Shown piece by piece: positions 1 through 12,370 of a stretch of 64,000 bases of DNA. The translations under genes were made by a program, and so were the position numbers. Each line of letters begins with the position of its first letter. Position 1 is the stretch's first letter. This DNA comes from Trichoplax sp. H2 (taxonomy: Eukaryota > Placozoa > Uniplacotomia > Trichoplacea). Below the pieces are notes generated by a model. That model worked only from the letters and a program-made list of their open reading frames with translations. It was not told the origin of the DNA and made no database searches. The stretch covers positions 117,050-181,049 of the forward strand of contig NOWV01000160.1 in assembly GCA_003344405.1 (NCBI GenBank). The letters run 5' to 3'.

Positions 1-1059
1 TAAATAAGATTCCGTCCAGGTCATAGGATTTTTCTAACCTTTAACCTGTCAAAAAAATATGAAAATGATAACTAATAATATAATATAAGAATTTGGTCTA
101 GGTTGCATATTACCGAACAAGACCGTATACCAAACTTAGATAAAATGTTGCACCTTACAGTATATATCCATATAGAATAATAACAGAAATTATAATCTTA
201 TGTTATACTTGTATGATGCATTTATTGCTGTCTATTTATTATCAAAGTCCAATAATAAATTTTGCACATCATCATATTACTGAACTCAAAAATTATCAAT
301 CTGTGGTGAAGCTTTCAATCGAAGTTAGCACTTAATAATTACAAGTGTTTGTAGCGTAACAATTTTTGCAAGCTAAAGTACTAGCTGAGCTTAACCATAA
401 CTTGTTATACGATATTCAGGCTGATAAACTACAGTACAAATTTAGTCAAAATCTTTTAGTATTAACAAGTCCATCTAGAAGTTAGTAAGCGATGATTAGT
501 CTTCTATTCATTTGCATCGGATGGCCTAAGCAGCTTTTCTCACAAGTCGAGCATCACTTAGATGTTATTTGTTCAAAAGCAGAAAGCTCGTGGACTCTGT
601 AATGGATAATTTCCGTCCACTATTTTAAGCCTGGGTATACAATTTAAAATACTATTTGAAAGCAAAGTAAAATTTAGCTTGGAATTTTAAATTTTTATCA
701 CATGAAAGACTGAATATAAATTTAAATTACGGTGAAAAGGTTTATTATCAATCAGCAAGATAAAATTAAAATTAATTACCTCTCCATTCATACTACAGCT
801 AAAGATGGCAAATATTTGAACTTAAATATCACAGTCTAACAGTATGGTCTAGTGACTCCAACATGTAAACTGAATTTATTTTGGTCGCGAATAGCTCATC
901 ATTTAGAAACACATTAATCGAAATATACTGAATATAAGATCTGCAAACGTTCTTACACGGATTAAAATACTAGAGGCATGCAACAATTTTGTTGCAAATG
1001 AAATCTTGTAATCAGATTGTACAGAGGTATAAATACGAGTCACTTGATTGAACTGAATT
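1..1059. other. Intergenic, 3' flank of the D8C/EGF gene
   Basis: AT-rich DNA with no open frame or splice-site series I can defend on either strand. It lies downstream of the minus-strand D8C/EGF/fibrinogen-like gene, so its right edge should hold that gene's 3' UTR. No repeat or RNA gene was recognised. Confidence 0.5.
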
Positions 1060-4000
1060 TTATAGCATATCATCTACTTTTCCACCAATCCACCAATTAG
1101 TAGTATCATTTAAATGAGAAGTACAAGTAAATTTTGTATTAATGTTGTTGTATAGACCAAAATTCGTTTCGCCTACAGTAGTTTCTGGAAAATAATCGTT
1201 GTATTGGCATGATTTTGTCCCTCGCAAATGTGTATGACGGTTTCGATCGCCAATTAGAAGTACAGATCTTTTCTCAATCCAGTATCCGCGAATATTAAGG
1301 TAATCCATATAAGAACACCCCAAATATCCTTCACTTAAAATATCTGTTCTGTTGAAATAACTGCGCATGTAATCTACCGGCTTGCTTGAATATGGAAGGG
1401 TTCGTGAATTAAAGTTACAAGTCGCTCGCCACATAGATTTACAGGTAAGACTATGATCTATTTGGACTAGTTGCTTCATTTGATCTAATTGCAATCGATA
1501 CAGTTGCCAATGAGAATACTCTGGTACCGTAGGAAAGTGTTGGTTATATGAGAACCCACGAGTGACCAGACTTTTCCAATTCAGAGCGAAAGACTCAATC
1601 AGCGTCCATACATATCCTGGCTCGGAGTTAAAATCGCAATATACACGCCAAGGCGTTCGTGTTCGATTAGCCAGCTTATTCCCGCATTCAGGATTTCCAT
1701 ATATGCTATAAAACCCATTGGGTAAATGTTTCTTTTCATTAAGCATCAGTTCAAGACAGGATCTTACCTTGGGGATTTCTACAACTCGAGTATAATCATA
1801 AAGCCATATAGAAAATCAAATTCTAATTAAATGCATTATTGATCGTCTTAATGCGATATTTGACAGTAAAATTAGAAAACATCTCATCATTAGCGGAAAT
1901 AAGTATTAATTTCCCAATATTAAAGGCTAGGTAATGATTAAATAATTGTAGAATCACACGCTATGTAGTCCTCCTTTCATTTTATGCATTTCAGCTGCTT
2001 CTTGAAATATATAAAGACTAATACTAGGAATTTTGCAGGAGTACTATACGAATCTACTAATGATATTATTTTATTATTTGATATTTATTCCAGCCAGTTC
2101 TAAATTTTTTTAATTCGCTAACCTTATTCACAGTGACGTCCTGTATAGCTTGAAGAGCAATTGCAGAGATAGTCACCACCAGGCTGTAATGAGCATCTTC
2201 CATTGACACAAGGATTGGAACTACATGGATCTTTTTAGAATCATTTTCATTAAAATACAGTTGTTAATTAGTAAAGGATTGCTATTTAATAATGTATATC
2301 TGTTTACATCTTGTATAACATCATTTTATTTTAATACATTATGCTAATTAATTAATAAAGGATTGCTACTTAATAATTTAGATCTTGAAATTTTTATTAC
2401 CTGTCAAGATACCACAGTGACTTAAATAACATGCAGACATAGAATCAATTTTATAAGTATCATATCCAGAACAGTGTTTAACCTTGATGACTTTAGCACT
2501 TGAACATCGAGGGAAGCCAAAGTGAAAGCAAACATTGAATTTATGGATATTGTCACCATCGACGTCCCTAAAATCTGAATTCCATTTTCAGAAGTTAGTC
2601 CTTATCTCTTAATAATAAGCCTAAATCTAAAATCACAAGCATAGATACGCTAATTCTCTGTCATTATCAATAAATGCAATTAGTAGTATTCTAATATATA
2701 TTCCAATTAAATATCTGTTACTGACCCTGAGCATTGTATAGTCTCTTAGCTATAGGAAAGCATTTGATCTGACGTTTAATTCGGTACCATTTCACCGCGT
2801 TGTCCTGTATGGTATTACATCGATTGACCAGATCCGAAATATGATTGAAATCAGGAATTAAATCTCTGGTTCTACTATGTAATCCAACTGAGCCATTCTT
2901 GCAAGGATCTTTAGATTTAAGTGAAATACCTTACGAAACGCCGTTTTTGTGTTCTCGCATACAGTATTCATTATACAAGATATTTCTACGGCGAGAATAA
3001 TAAAATGACCTACCTATACATCCACGAAGATCATCCTGTAGCTCAAAATTACCAGGACATGAGCAAAAATAACTACCGTGAGTATTAGTGCAAAGTCTAT
3101 TGCATCCACCATTTTTGATCATGCACTCATCAATGTCTATCCAAAAATTGAGAATAAGCATATAAATTCCTTGCTTCCTCTCACATGTACATACTGTATT
3201 CCTTGTACGCCACATGGCATCGTTACATTAATTATTCTGCTCTCTCATTACAACTAAGACTATTGCAAATATTTAAAGGATTATAGCAATTACGATCATG
3301 ATTTTATATGCGATGCAACCTTAGAGATACTACACAGTTTTAAGATTAAAATCTACTAACAAAAATATCTTTTAATCACACTTCATCGCCTACTGATCCT
3401 ATTTACAACAAGGGCATACTATAAAACGTCCTATTTTCCACTGAAGTAAAATCTTTGAATTACTAACGAATGGATATAGAATTAGTAATATTAAATTTAC
3501 CTTGATCACATTTAATTCCTGTGTATCCTGATTGGCAGTGACAGACGTAATCATCTTCACTTATCGTACAATTACCGTAAACACAAGGATTGGGATCGCA
3601 TTTATCTAATGTTACACAAAAAATATTTAATAACAACAATGCCAAAACTTCTCTCTTGATCTTTGCTACACGAGCCATGATGGATATAGCAACTACTCGA
3701 GAGCATCTCAAATATTTCAATACTGAGGTAATACCATCTTCAGAACATTGCTAAAATAGCGCATAGCTTGCTCGAGTTCTAGCTATACCTTAACGCTTTT
3801 TGAGGTATTATAACTAAATCAATTCAGAATTACTGAACTCGAAACTACCATGACCTTAGTTCGCATTCTTTCTAACCGAATCCTCTATTGCATTGTTGTC
3901 ATCCTAACATAAGGTAATACTACTACAAATATAGTGAGAAAACACCCTCTATGGCACAATTTACTGTAATGCTGGAGTTAAGTTGACTATTAACCATAAT

Positions 4001-5390
4001 AAATGTTCTATCAGTCTATAATACCAACTTACTTGCTTTATCGGCACAATATCTTTTAGCAACTTGGCACTCTGTTATCGGTTCAAGAAAATAACTAAAA
4101 TATTTACCACAATTTTTAATTTTAATCTGCAGAGACCACGAGCAAATTCTCTTAAAGTTAAAACAAACAGTTCTCTGGACGATTCCATCCGTAACTAGAT
4201 TGAAAGATGATCTTTCTATCAATAGCTTGTTCGAAGAGACATTTATATAATTTTATGAAAGCTTGATTTGTGTAGAGAGGCTATATTAAACGTTACCTGT
4301 AAGATGGTTTCCGTTTAGCCAGCCCGTTGAAATAGTATGACATTGGAGCATTTCTACTGGATGAGTTACAAGCATGACCGACTTTGAATGATTTTGAAGA
4401 TGATACCAAGCAGATGAAAAATTAACTTTATCGCAAAGGATCGAATTGCTATCATCAGCGCTATCACTATGCCCAATCAGCCGGGAGGTGGCGTTTAGAA
4501 TTAAAGAATCGATGCAAGGATCTAAAAAATAAGTCTTAGAGTAATAACGCGTCCTTCCAATAAAATTAGAGTAGCTAATTTGGGAATTATACGGAAATTA
4601 AGAAAAATGAACGGTAAGAAAAACGGCAGCTACTGCCTCTAACGTTATCAGCGTAAATACTTCATCAGATTTCAGAATGGTTTATAGCGATATTGTCAGT
4701 TACCTATTTCGCAGTTTCTTCCTGTATAGAATTTCTTACATCGGCAAAAATAGCCATTAGCCCAAATTTGACAACTTCCGTTATTAAAGCAAGGGTTAGG
4801 CCTACAATAATCTGAAAAAATGACATCTTATTAAGAGCCGGAATTAAATAAGGGAAATACGATACAGCTATGGTTCGTTTAATTCCTCAAACCTGGCTTC
4901 GTTGTGCAGTATCGAGCACAAAATGGCAGAGATGCAGTTGATGGTAATCGATAGATGTAATAAACATCACAATTTTTAACTTGAACGGATAATTTTGAGA
5001 AACAGCAGTTGTTGTAGAAATAAAAGCAGACAGTTCTATTAACCACAGAGTCTGAAACTAAATAAAAACAGTGAATGTTTGATCGTAGCTGGTAAAACGA
5101 TTCTATTGAGGTAAATCAACTTCAGGCAATTTTCAGGAAATTTGTGCCTTTGACAGTAATCCAACCTGCTGGATGTTCTTTGACCATCCATCCAGACGAT
5201 AAGGTCAAACATCGACCATATTGTTTACTGCAGCTCTCAGGTAATACTTGAGAATCTTTGCCTCCTGTGAAACGATACCAATTATTATTTAACGCTTTAT
5301 CGCACTGAAATGCCTTTGGACTCGAGGTGAATAGAAGCCTATTGATCGATGTTGATGAATCTATTAGCTTCTCGTATGCTTTACATGGAT
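1060..5390 (-). CDS. D8C/EGF modular protein with fibrinogen-like C-terminal domain (5' end missing)
   Basis: Likely a secreted or surface protein of the uromodulin/OIT3-like class. Reconstructed exons, in transcript order: 5390-5166 and 5051-4893 (D8C-1), 4811-4704 (EGF), 4521-4297 and 4194-4033 (D8C-2), 3605-3501 (EGF), 3136-3014 (EGF, starts DIDEC, calcium-binding type), 2908-2722 and 2567-2401 (D8C-3, degenerate), 2230-2123 (EGF), 1778-1060 (fibrinogen-like). D8C halves show NNNWYRF, LPESC, GRCLT, GWMVKEHP, then VNRTVCF and CARYC; EGF exons have the six-cysteine pattern. Nearly all junctions are phase 1, so frame is kept throughout. The last exon has PNGFYSIYG, WRVYCDF, WTLIESF and ends NWWIGGKVDDML, resembling fibrinogen-related/intelectin-like domains. 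Odd: a TAA (2126-2124) sits just before the 2123 donor, so this may be two genes or a truncated one. The signal-peptide exon upstream of 5390 was not found. Domain calls are firm; the single-gene model is inference. Confidence 0.75.
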
Positions 5391-7640
5391 CTGTCGCATA
5401 ATTTATTAGTATAATGGTTGTCTTAATAGGCAAAATTAAATCATTTATCCTTCAAATACCTGCAATAGAATACCTCGAAATAGCCAAGACAATCAACTAT
5501 AATTTCAAAATTAAATAAATATTAGTAATGTCTTTAAATTTTACTCTCATAATAATGCTCTACTGTCTATTCTTAATTAATGAGGTTCCTTTTGCAAAAA
5601 CTTACAAGAGTAACACGTCTCGAATTTAGTTCATAGATTTTACGTCCCTTATACATTTGGCAGCAAGCGAAGATGACCTTATTTAGGATAAGTAAAGAGG
5701 CAACTGGAAGAAAATTTGAAAAAAAATATCATGAAATAAATCTAGTCTACGTAAATCATTTGCACAACATCTAGCTAAAGAATCCTCAAGCTGACCAATA
5801 TAGGCACTAGTATAAATTTTAATCTTGACTATAAATCGTGCTAAAGATTGTTTAATGCTACTCACTAAAGGTTTTTATACTCACTTTTGGTGATAGTAGT
5901 CAAGCAGCTTATTTCCCTTCTCTATTTCAAGATTATATTTAAACCACAATCGGATTTTTCAGTTTCTGATAATGTGACGATAAAATCTCTTTCGCCGTTC
6001 TTTATAGGAAGAACCTTTGCTATAATTTCACCATAACCGTAACGAGCAACGATTTTTCAATCAAAGATATTAAACAAGGGAGACATATCGTGCACCTGTT
6101 TATTTTTAATCTATATATATAGTATTATAATTAGTTCGTGAAAGTTCCATAAATACCTCTTATATTTAATGTTATAAGTGTAAATAAGTAGGTGATAATT
6201 GACTAGATTTTTACTGATTTATGATTATTAAAATTTATTTTTATTATTCATCTAACACTAGATACAAATTAAAAATATGAAGTAAACCTGACATCTCTTA
6301 GATTTTTCGTGCCAACTAATATCAATCCGGTGCAGACATGCAACGTTTAACTTTTAAACAGTGAATCAATTCCAGCATTAGCAGAGGCAAAGTTCTAATA
6401 TGTTTACACTACTGAAGTGTTCCTAAAATTATCTACAACAAGCGTATACGATAACCATACTATCTTGTGACAAGCAAATTACGAAGCTACAATACCAGAA
6501 ATTATTTATCTTTTTATAATCTGCAGCTGTAGAGTATAACATACATCATAATAAAAGACATGGCTGCTCTAGAATTTAAAATAAAAATCATGACCGTATC
6601 AATATAATTTGCACTCCTGGCTATCATAATTCATTGACTATTGCCAAAACTGTCGGCTATGTGTTATACTTGATTAATAAATGACTTAATAATAGTCTGG
6701 CATAATTTCTTTATTGTAGTGATTATTTCGATATATCGAGCCCTTGAATAGATCAATGGCTTTAGTCTGTGCAATCTAATCAAAATTGCTTCATAGAGCC
6801 AATTGAGGGAAACTGCCCGCCTTCTCCGACCATTCACATCATTTTCAGACTTTATTAGGTAATGCTAGCCACTTTTTCTATTCTTGAAGGCTGTATAAAA
6901 TAGCTGTTAGATCACTAAATTTATAAATAGACAAAACCAACCCAAAAACAAATCTGAATTTGAAGGCAATATTCATTCTGGTAGTTACCTTTATCACCAA
7001 TGACTACCATCTCATAAATTCTTTAGTACCAATCATTTATAAATGAAATTTCGTGAAAGACGCATTATAGTATTAATCTGGTAGAAGATGAACAGTGATG
7101 AATGTTGCATAATAAGTACTTCCACTCTATCGATGCCACTAGAAAGAATATAGATTTTATACTAGTAATAATTCATTAAATCTTCAGTCAATGCACATGC
7201 AGAACCCTACGTTGCAAAATCTTTTGCTATAATTAATTTACAACATCTACGGCCTAACTATAGATCTTCTATTAAGTTATAAAATGAAATATGCCTTATG
7301 ATAGCAATACCGTAGCATTAAAAATATTTGGAGTATATAATTTTCCTTTTAATATAAGAAACTTCTTGTACTAGGATCATTAGTTTGCCTAGAACGATCC
7401 ATTAGGTTTATTTTACGATAGTTGCTAAGACCTTAGGGGTATGGTTAGGGTGCTATTATCTTTACATTGTAGTAGTAATTAGGTATAGTGCATTGTTGCC
7501 TAGGCATACCGAATTACCAATATGGATTATCGCAACAAAAGAAAGTTAATAATTCAGGAACTCTGTACAAATTAAACCTCATTATATTATGGTAGTAATC
7601 ATGAGAAAAATACGATATAAATCGCTGTTGCGCGATAAAA
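5391..7640. other. Intergenic between D8C/EGF and NCAM-like genes, left part
   Basis: The missing first exon and promoter of the minus-strand D8C/EGF gene should be here. The open stretch ending near 5390 begins with TTG, not ATG, so it is not itself a start. Several short open frames on both strands lack recognisable domains. Nothing else is supported. Confidence 0.4.
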
Positions 7641-7659
7641 ACTTGCACACGGACTCGCT

Positions 7660-8690
7660 TAAACATTTACTAATTAACGATAAAACGGTAAAGGGATTCA
7701 GTAGTACTCTATTAAAAGCTTTTATTACGTTGTAATAGTAACTAGCTCTAGTAATGCTTATACCACTAGTTACCGTGAAAACGTTAGAATAGAATTAGTA
7801 GCTGTGCAGTGTTCATATGCATATGTGCTCGAAAATATTTACTAATAGGAAGGATTCATTGATACCTCAGTTAAATATACCGATATTGGCTGTTGCAATA
7901 ACACTTAGTTAATAATTCAGAAACTGCGCATAAATCAAATCTTATTATGTAGTAGTAAGTAGCTATTTTGCTTATGCAGCTGGTTAACGTGACTATGTTC
8001 GAATAGAAATAGTATAATCTTCAAAACGTTTACTAATAAAGGATTCAGTATACTCCAGTAAAACTCTTCCAATATTGAATATTCCAATAAGAATTAGCCA
8101 ATAAAACTCTACTCTTCTCAAATCTGGTTACGTTGCTTTAGTAACCAGCTCTAATGCCGATATAGTTGGTTATTGGTGAAAACATTCGAATGGAATTAGT
8201 AGCTGTGAGATGATTCTATGTACTCGTATATGATGCACTGGCCGCAAGGTTTACAAATAAGTAAGATTCAGTGTACTTTAGTAAAACTCCCCAATATTGA
8301 CAATCACAACAACATAAAGTCAATCAACTTTGTACAACTTCAATCTTATTACATTGCAGTAGTAATTATCTGTAATATATTGCTTACACAATCGATTATA
8401 ACGGAAACGTTAAATAGAATTGGTTACTGAGAGATAATCATACGTACATGACGTACTTGGTGCTCACTAAAATGTTTATTAATAAAAGGAATTCAATTTA
8501 CTCTAGTAAAATTCTCCCAATATTGACTATCTCAATTTTTTTTTTTTTCCCAATATTCACTATCTCAATAACAAAAATTTAATCAACTCTACATAGCTCA
8601 AGTCTTACTACGTTGTAGTAAAAAATACTAACTAGCTGCAAAAGATTTCTTACACAATACAGTTTAGCCAAAACAAGAATTTAGCCGAAA
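7660..8690. repeat. Diverged tandem repeat, about 176-226 base units
   Basis: About five degenerate copies of a unit whose best-kept core reads roughly TTTACTAATAAAGGATTCAG, then a TACTC-AGTAAAACTC stretch and CCAATATTGA. Cores start near 7663, 7839, 8029, 8249 and 8475. Between cores recur phrases such as AGTAACTAGCTCTA, GAATAGAATTAGTAGCTGTG and AATCTTATTACGTTG. The small open frame at 8218-8430 lies inside a unit and is not a gene. The copies are old and divergent. Confidence 0.7.
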
Positions 8691-8698
8691 TCTCCTCT

Positions 8699-8806
8699 GC
8701 TATTATGCATAATAACTGGCTAAAGTCCGAAATTTTAATACTTTTACCTTCAATTCGGGCTTCAGCCAGCTAGGATGCATGCTTGCCGGCTATTATGCAT
8801 ATTAAC
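8699..8806. repeat. Imperfect inverted repeat between two direct repeats
   Basis: Arms at 8716-8731 (CTGGCTAAAGTCCGAA) and 8754-8769 (TTCGGGCTTCAGCCAG) match at 14 of 16 positions around a 22-base spacer. The structure sits between two 18-base direct repeats, 8699-8716 and 8789-8806 (GCTATTATGCATAATAAC, differing at one base), spaced 90 bases apart. Confidence 0.6.
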
Positions 8807-11086
8807 CGAGATCGAGTTTTAGCCGTAACGTATATACTGTATATATGTATATTACTCAGAGTATCAATTATTGTCTTCATTGCGTCCACTATTGATAAAT
8901 TATACAACATAAGCACAGCTTGAAATAACCATTTTGAAAATTTCAATGAAAGATCATGCTATTTCAAGGATTCAATTTAGACAATGATCATGATTATTAT
9001 TCAAATTAGCGCTTGGAACAAATGAAAAGATGATATTTCCATAACGAATGGTTATAGCACTAAGTTATTATGGATAAACAAGATAAAAGCTAGTCGTCAT
9101 CCATTTGCTTTGCTTCATCACTAATCCAATCAATTTACGTCGCGATAGTTTTAATTCAAGTATGTTTTCAGTTGTTAACGGAATCTAGTGAATGCAATAT
9201 CTGATTATCACCTTACGATAAGGCTTAACCCTAACCGTAACCCCACCCCAACCCTAATCCTAACTACGAGGAGGTAAAACATTTGGTGTAAAAATCTACT
9301 CACACGAAAATTAATTAGATGGGATTCTATGAGTTATGACTGGATAAAATGATAATGTGGTATAGGAGGTAGAGGTGCAAAAAAAGTCCCGCTGTGATTT
9401 TACTCGACTGTATAATCGTTGTCAACCAATGTCTTGCTCATTTACTTGCGTTGAATCCGTCCATATTAGGCGTATAGCCAGATAAGGAGGCTAAAGGAGC
9501 CCGAGATGATGATCTACTGCACGATAAATTAGTTCAAATGTTGGTTGGCCAAGATTATCCAATCTCGGTAGTCGGTAACGTTCAAGCGTTGTAAGAGAAT
9601 AAATTGAATTACAGTAATAATTCAGTCGATTTAAGCTTCGGGTTAGGGATCTCCTACGCCGTAAGATTATATTACCAGGTCACGCATGACTCACATCTAA
9701 TTAATTTCCATTCGTATATGTAGGCTTTTGTACCAAATTTTTTACCTCTTCTTAGGCAATAATTTGCCATTTTCGACCTTCTTCCTACTGTGAGCCATGA
9801 CAATAGATTGTTCCAAATCGATATCCTACTAGTTCATGGAGATTGATAGGCTAGCCGACCATATGGGTCAAATCTATCGTTGTTTTATTCAACATTGTAT
9901 GTGTCTTTCCTACATAATTATGGACTCCAAGTAGGTAGTTTCTTTTACCCATTCTCTCCTTACTCTCTTGTTGTTCTTTGCGTTGTCTGCTGTCACTATT
10001 GTTACTTTCAACACGTGCTGGGTTGGCTTTAACCATATTATTTCCATTTATTGTTCCTTGGCCTATTGATCGAATAGACAATTTCTAGAGAGGAATCAAT
10101 CGTTACATAAGATCATTTTACTGTATTATCTATAATGAAATTCTTTTTATGTTCAGTATACAATCCTTTCTGATCGTAGATACACTATATAGAATAACTA
10201 TTTCGTTAAATAATTAGTGGATAAATCCACGCTAAGCTAATTAAACGTCATCAATCATGATCATCAAGGCCGCGATAAAGCCTTAGTCAGATTCATCTAC
10301 GCTGTTGTTAGTCAAACTTGATTTCAATTGCACGCCATTAAATGTAGACTTTCTTGATTATTGCCATACTGTCTTCTAAATCTGAACATTTGGTATATAA
10401 GAAAAGGAAGTACAAGATTTTGCAGCGATTTTGTTTCTGTAGCCCAATTTTTTACAAGCCGAATTGTAAGTAATCTTTGCCTTTATTAAGTGAACAGTGA
10501 CTATTTTCAGCTTGATGACCGTATAGATAAAATAACTTTTAAAGTCTTCATAATAAGGTTATGATTGCGATAAAGAGTGTTTGTTTGGATTACAATTTTA
10601 TATTCAACGGAGAAAAACTTACTTTAAAAAACGGATTAGTAACATTACTATACGCGTGCAAATAGAACAATTCATTTGATTACTAAATCAAACAGAACGA
10701 GTTTCATTTTGTGACAGCTTTCAATTTTATTTTCTTCAATTAGCAAGTATACTTATACGACTTATTTCACAGTAATAACATAGCGCAGCCAAAATAGAGA
10801 GCAACTTTCTCATATAATCATTATCATGCTATTTATTAGTGTAATGGAATCGAAGATTGAATTAATTTGTCTAAAACTATGGATAACTTTAGCCACCGTA
10901 ACTAGCATCTAAAATTAATTATAAACTGGATTACTGCGGAATACGGATTCTTATTTTATAATAAAGTAAGGCTTTAAGCCATCATAACAGGGTTATTCGT
11001 TATTCCATTTTACTACAGATTAAATTGATCAGATGCTATGCTCTTCATGATCATGTTTCATTAATAATTTACCGCGTCGCACTGCA
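8807..11086. other. Intergenic, centre
   Basis: No coding exon is supported. The only recognisable sequence is the C-rich telomere-like tract listed separately at 9224-9265. A minus-strand open frame at 9851-10081 has no domain and no splice context. Confidence 0.4.
9224..9265. repeat. Degenerate interstitial telomere-like tract (C-rich strand)
   Basis: A run of CCCTAA-like hexamers with substitutions: AACCCTAACCGTAACC, then CCACCCCAACCCTAATCC, then TAAC. It is the C-rich orientation of the TTAGGG family, eroded relative to the cleaner tract at 17297. Confidence 0.6.
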
Positions 11087-11177
11087 ATGCAGGCTTTTCA
11101 ACTTCATATTCTATTACTACTTATAATCTTCTTGCTGTATTCCAATAACAGAGCGATTGTGTTCACCTTTCGATCAT
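11087..11177 (+). CDS. Candidate signal-peptide exon for the NCAM-like gene
   Basis: ATG at 11087 opens MQAFQLHILLLLIIFLLYSN, a convincing hydrophobic signal-peptide core, on the same strand as the Ig/FN3 gene that starts about 1.2 kb downstream and needs one. The only in-phase donor nearby (after 11177, GTTATA) would end in phase 1, matching the phase-1 acceptor at 12371, but it is a weak donor. The peptide is visible; the linkage is inference. Other first exons are possible. Confidence 0.3.
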
Positions 11178-11299
11178 GTTATAGCTGTCCAAGCGTACAA
11201 ACATTGTATTTGATTAAGAAAAAACGCAGTTTCTATTCGCTTATTTACACTTTAGCTAAATTTATCAAAATTTATTAAAATCTAAAGTTATACCAAAAT

Positions 11300-12370
11300 T
11301 GAAGGTAGATTATTCAGATATTTTTACAATCACTACTAACAATGGTAATTCCGCTGCCATAAAATTTGGCTTTCGGTGTCATGATACTGGCCATCCAACA
11401 GCTTCTATTACTGCATATACTAAAAGGCATTGCTTTCTAAGATAGTTAAATCCAATTTGTCTACTTCTGCAATAACGGTCAACTTTCAATCTTTCTTCGG
11501 CATACACTAATATGATTATTTACATCTTGTATCGAAAATAATATGTTGTATTTTGCTGCTTTTCTTAGAATCATATTATGAAATGAATGTCATGCCTGCC
11601 GATCGATCAATTTGGTTGCTCTACTATCTATGCTTACTCTGCCTCTTTAGGACTATAGGTAGAGTTGATTAGCTCAAGTTTAATCTGTTCTTTGCCTTTC
11701 CTAATCTAAATATCTTCATACTCTTCACACCCAGTCTTGCTACTTTAAATTGTCGATCAAAATTCTGTTGAGTTCCGTTTAATCCCTTCAGTAACAGATG
11801 AGATTTTCTATATCTAAAATTGCTTCGCCAATAATCGGAAAGTTTGTGCACTAAATTAGAAATCGCAATTTTTACGATAGTTCTTTCCAATCTTTCCAAT
11901 ATATACAAGCTGCTTTAGACGTGAAATTGCATTACTAATAATGATCAGAATTTTTATACTTTAAATTGCTAATGACAATTTAATGATAGCTGTTGTAAAT
12001 CCATTCAGTTCAGTATCCGATCTGTTCTAGGCCTATCATTAACGTTTCTAACCATCATTTCGTAGAGTACGGTACAAAATACCAGTAGACCACAAATCGT
12101 AGCGATGATGATATGATTCTGATCCACTTGTTCCTAGCATAATGAAACTCCATCTCAAAAGCAGAATAGCCGTTTTAGAAGTATTAGGGCATAAATTACA
12201 AAGAGGTGGAATATGTACTTTAAACAAGTTAACCTCTTAAGTCCTAAAGATCTATAAGTAAATATTAAATCACAGTAAATTGAGATTTTATGCTAACATT
12301 TTGCATAAGAGAGTAACATCAATCATGACAGTTTAAACAAACCATAATCCAATTCTTTTCTAATTCCTAG
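11300..12370. other. Probable first intron or 5' region of the NCAM-like gene
   Basis: No exon is supported between the candidate signal exon and the first Ig exon. The minus-strand open frame 11669-11908 has no recognisable domain and is probably chance. Confidence 0.35.

Noticed and set aside
3501-3678. Separate gene start with a signal-peptide-like N-terminus (MARVAKIKREVLALLLLNIF) before an EGF domain
   Set aside because: The hydrophobic stretch is the T-rich end of an intron read on the minus strand. An acceptor at 3606-3607 joins in phase 1 to the upstream D8C exon ending at 4033.
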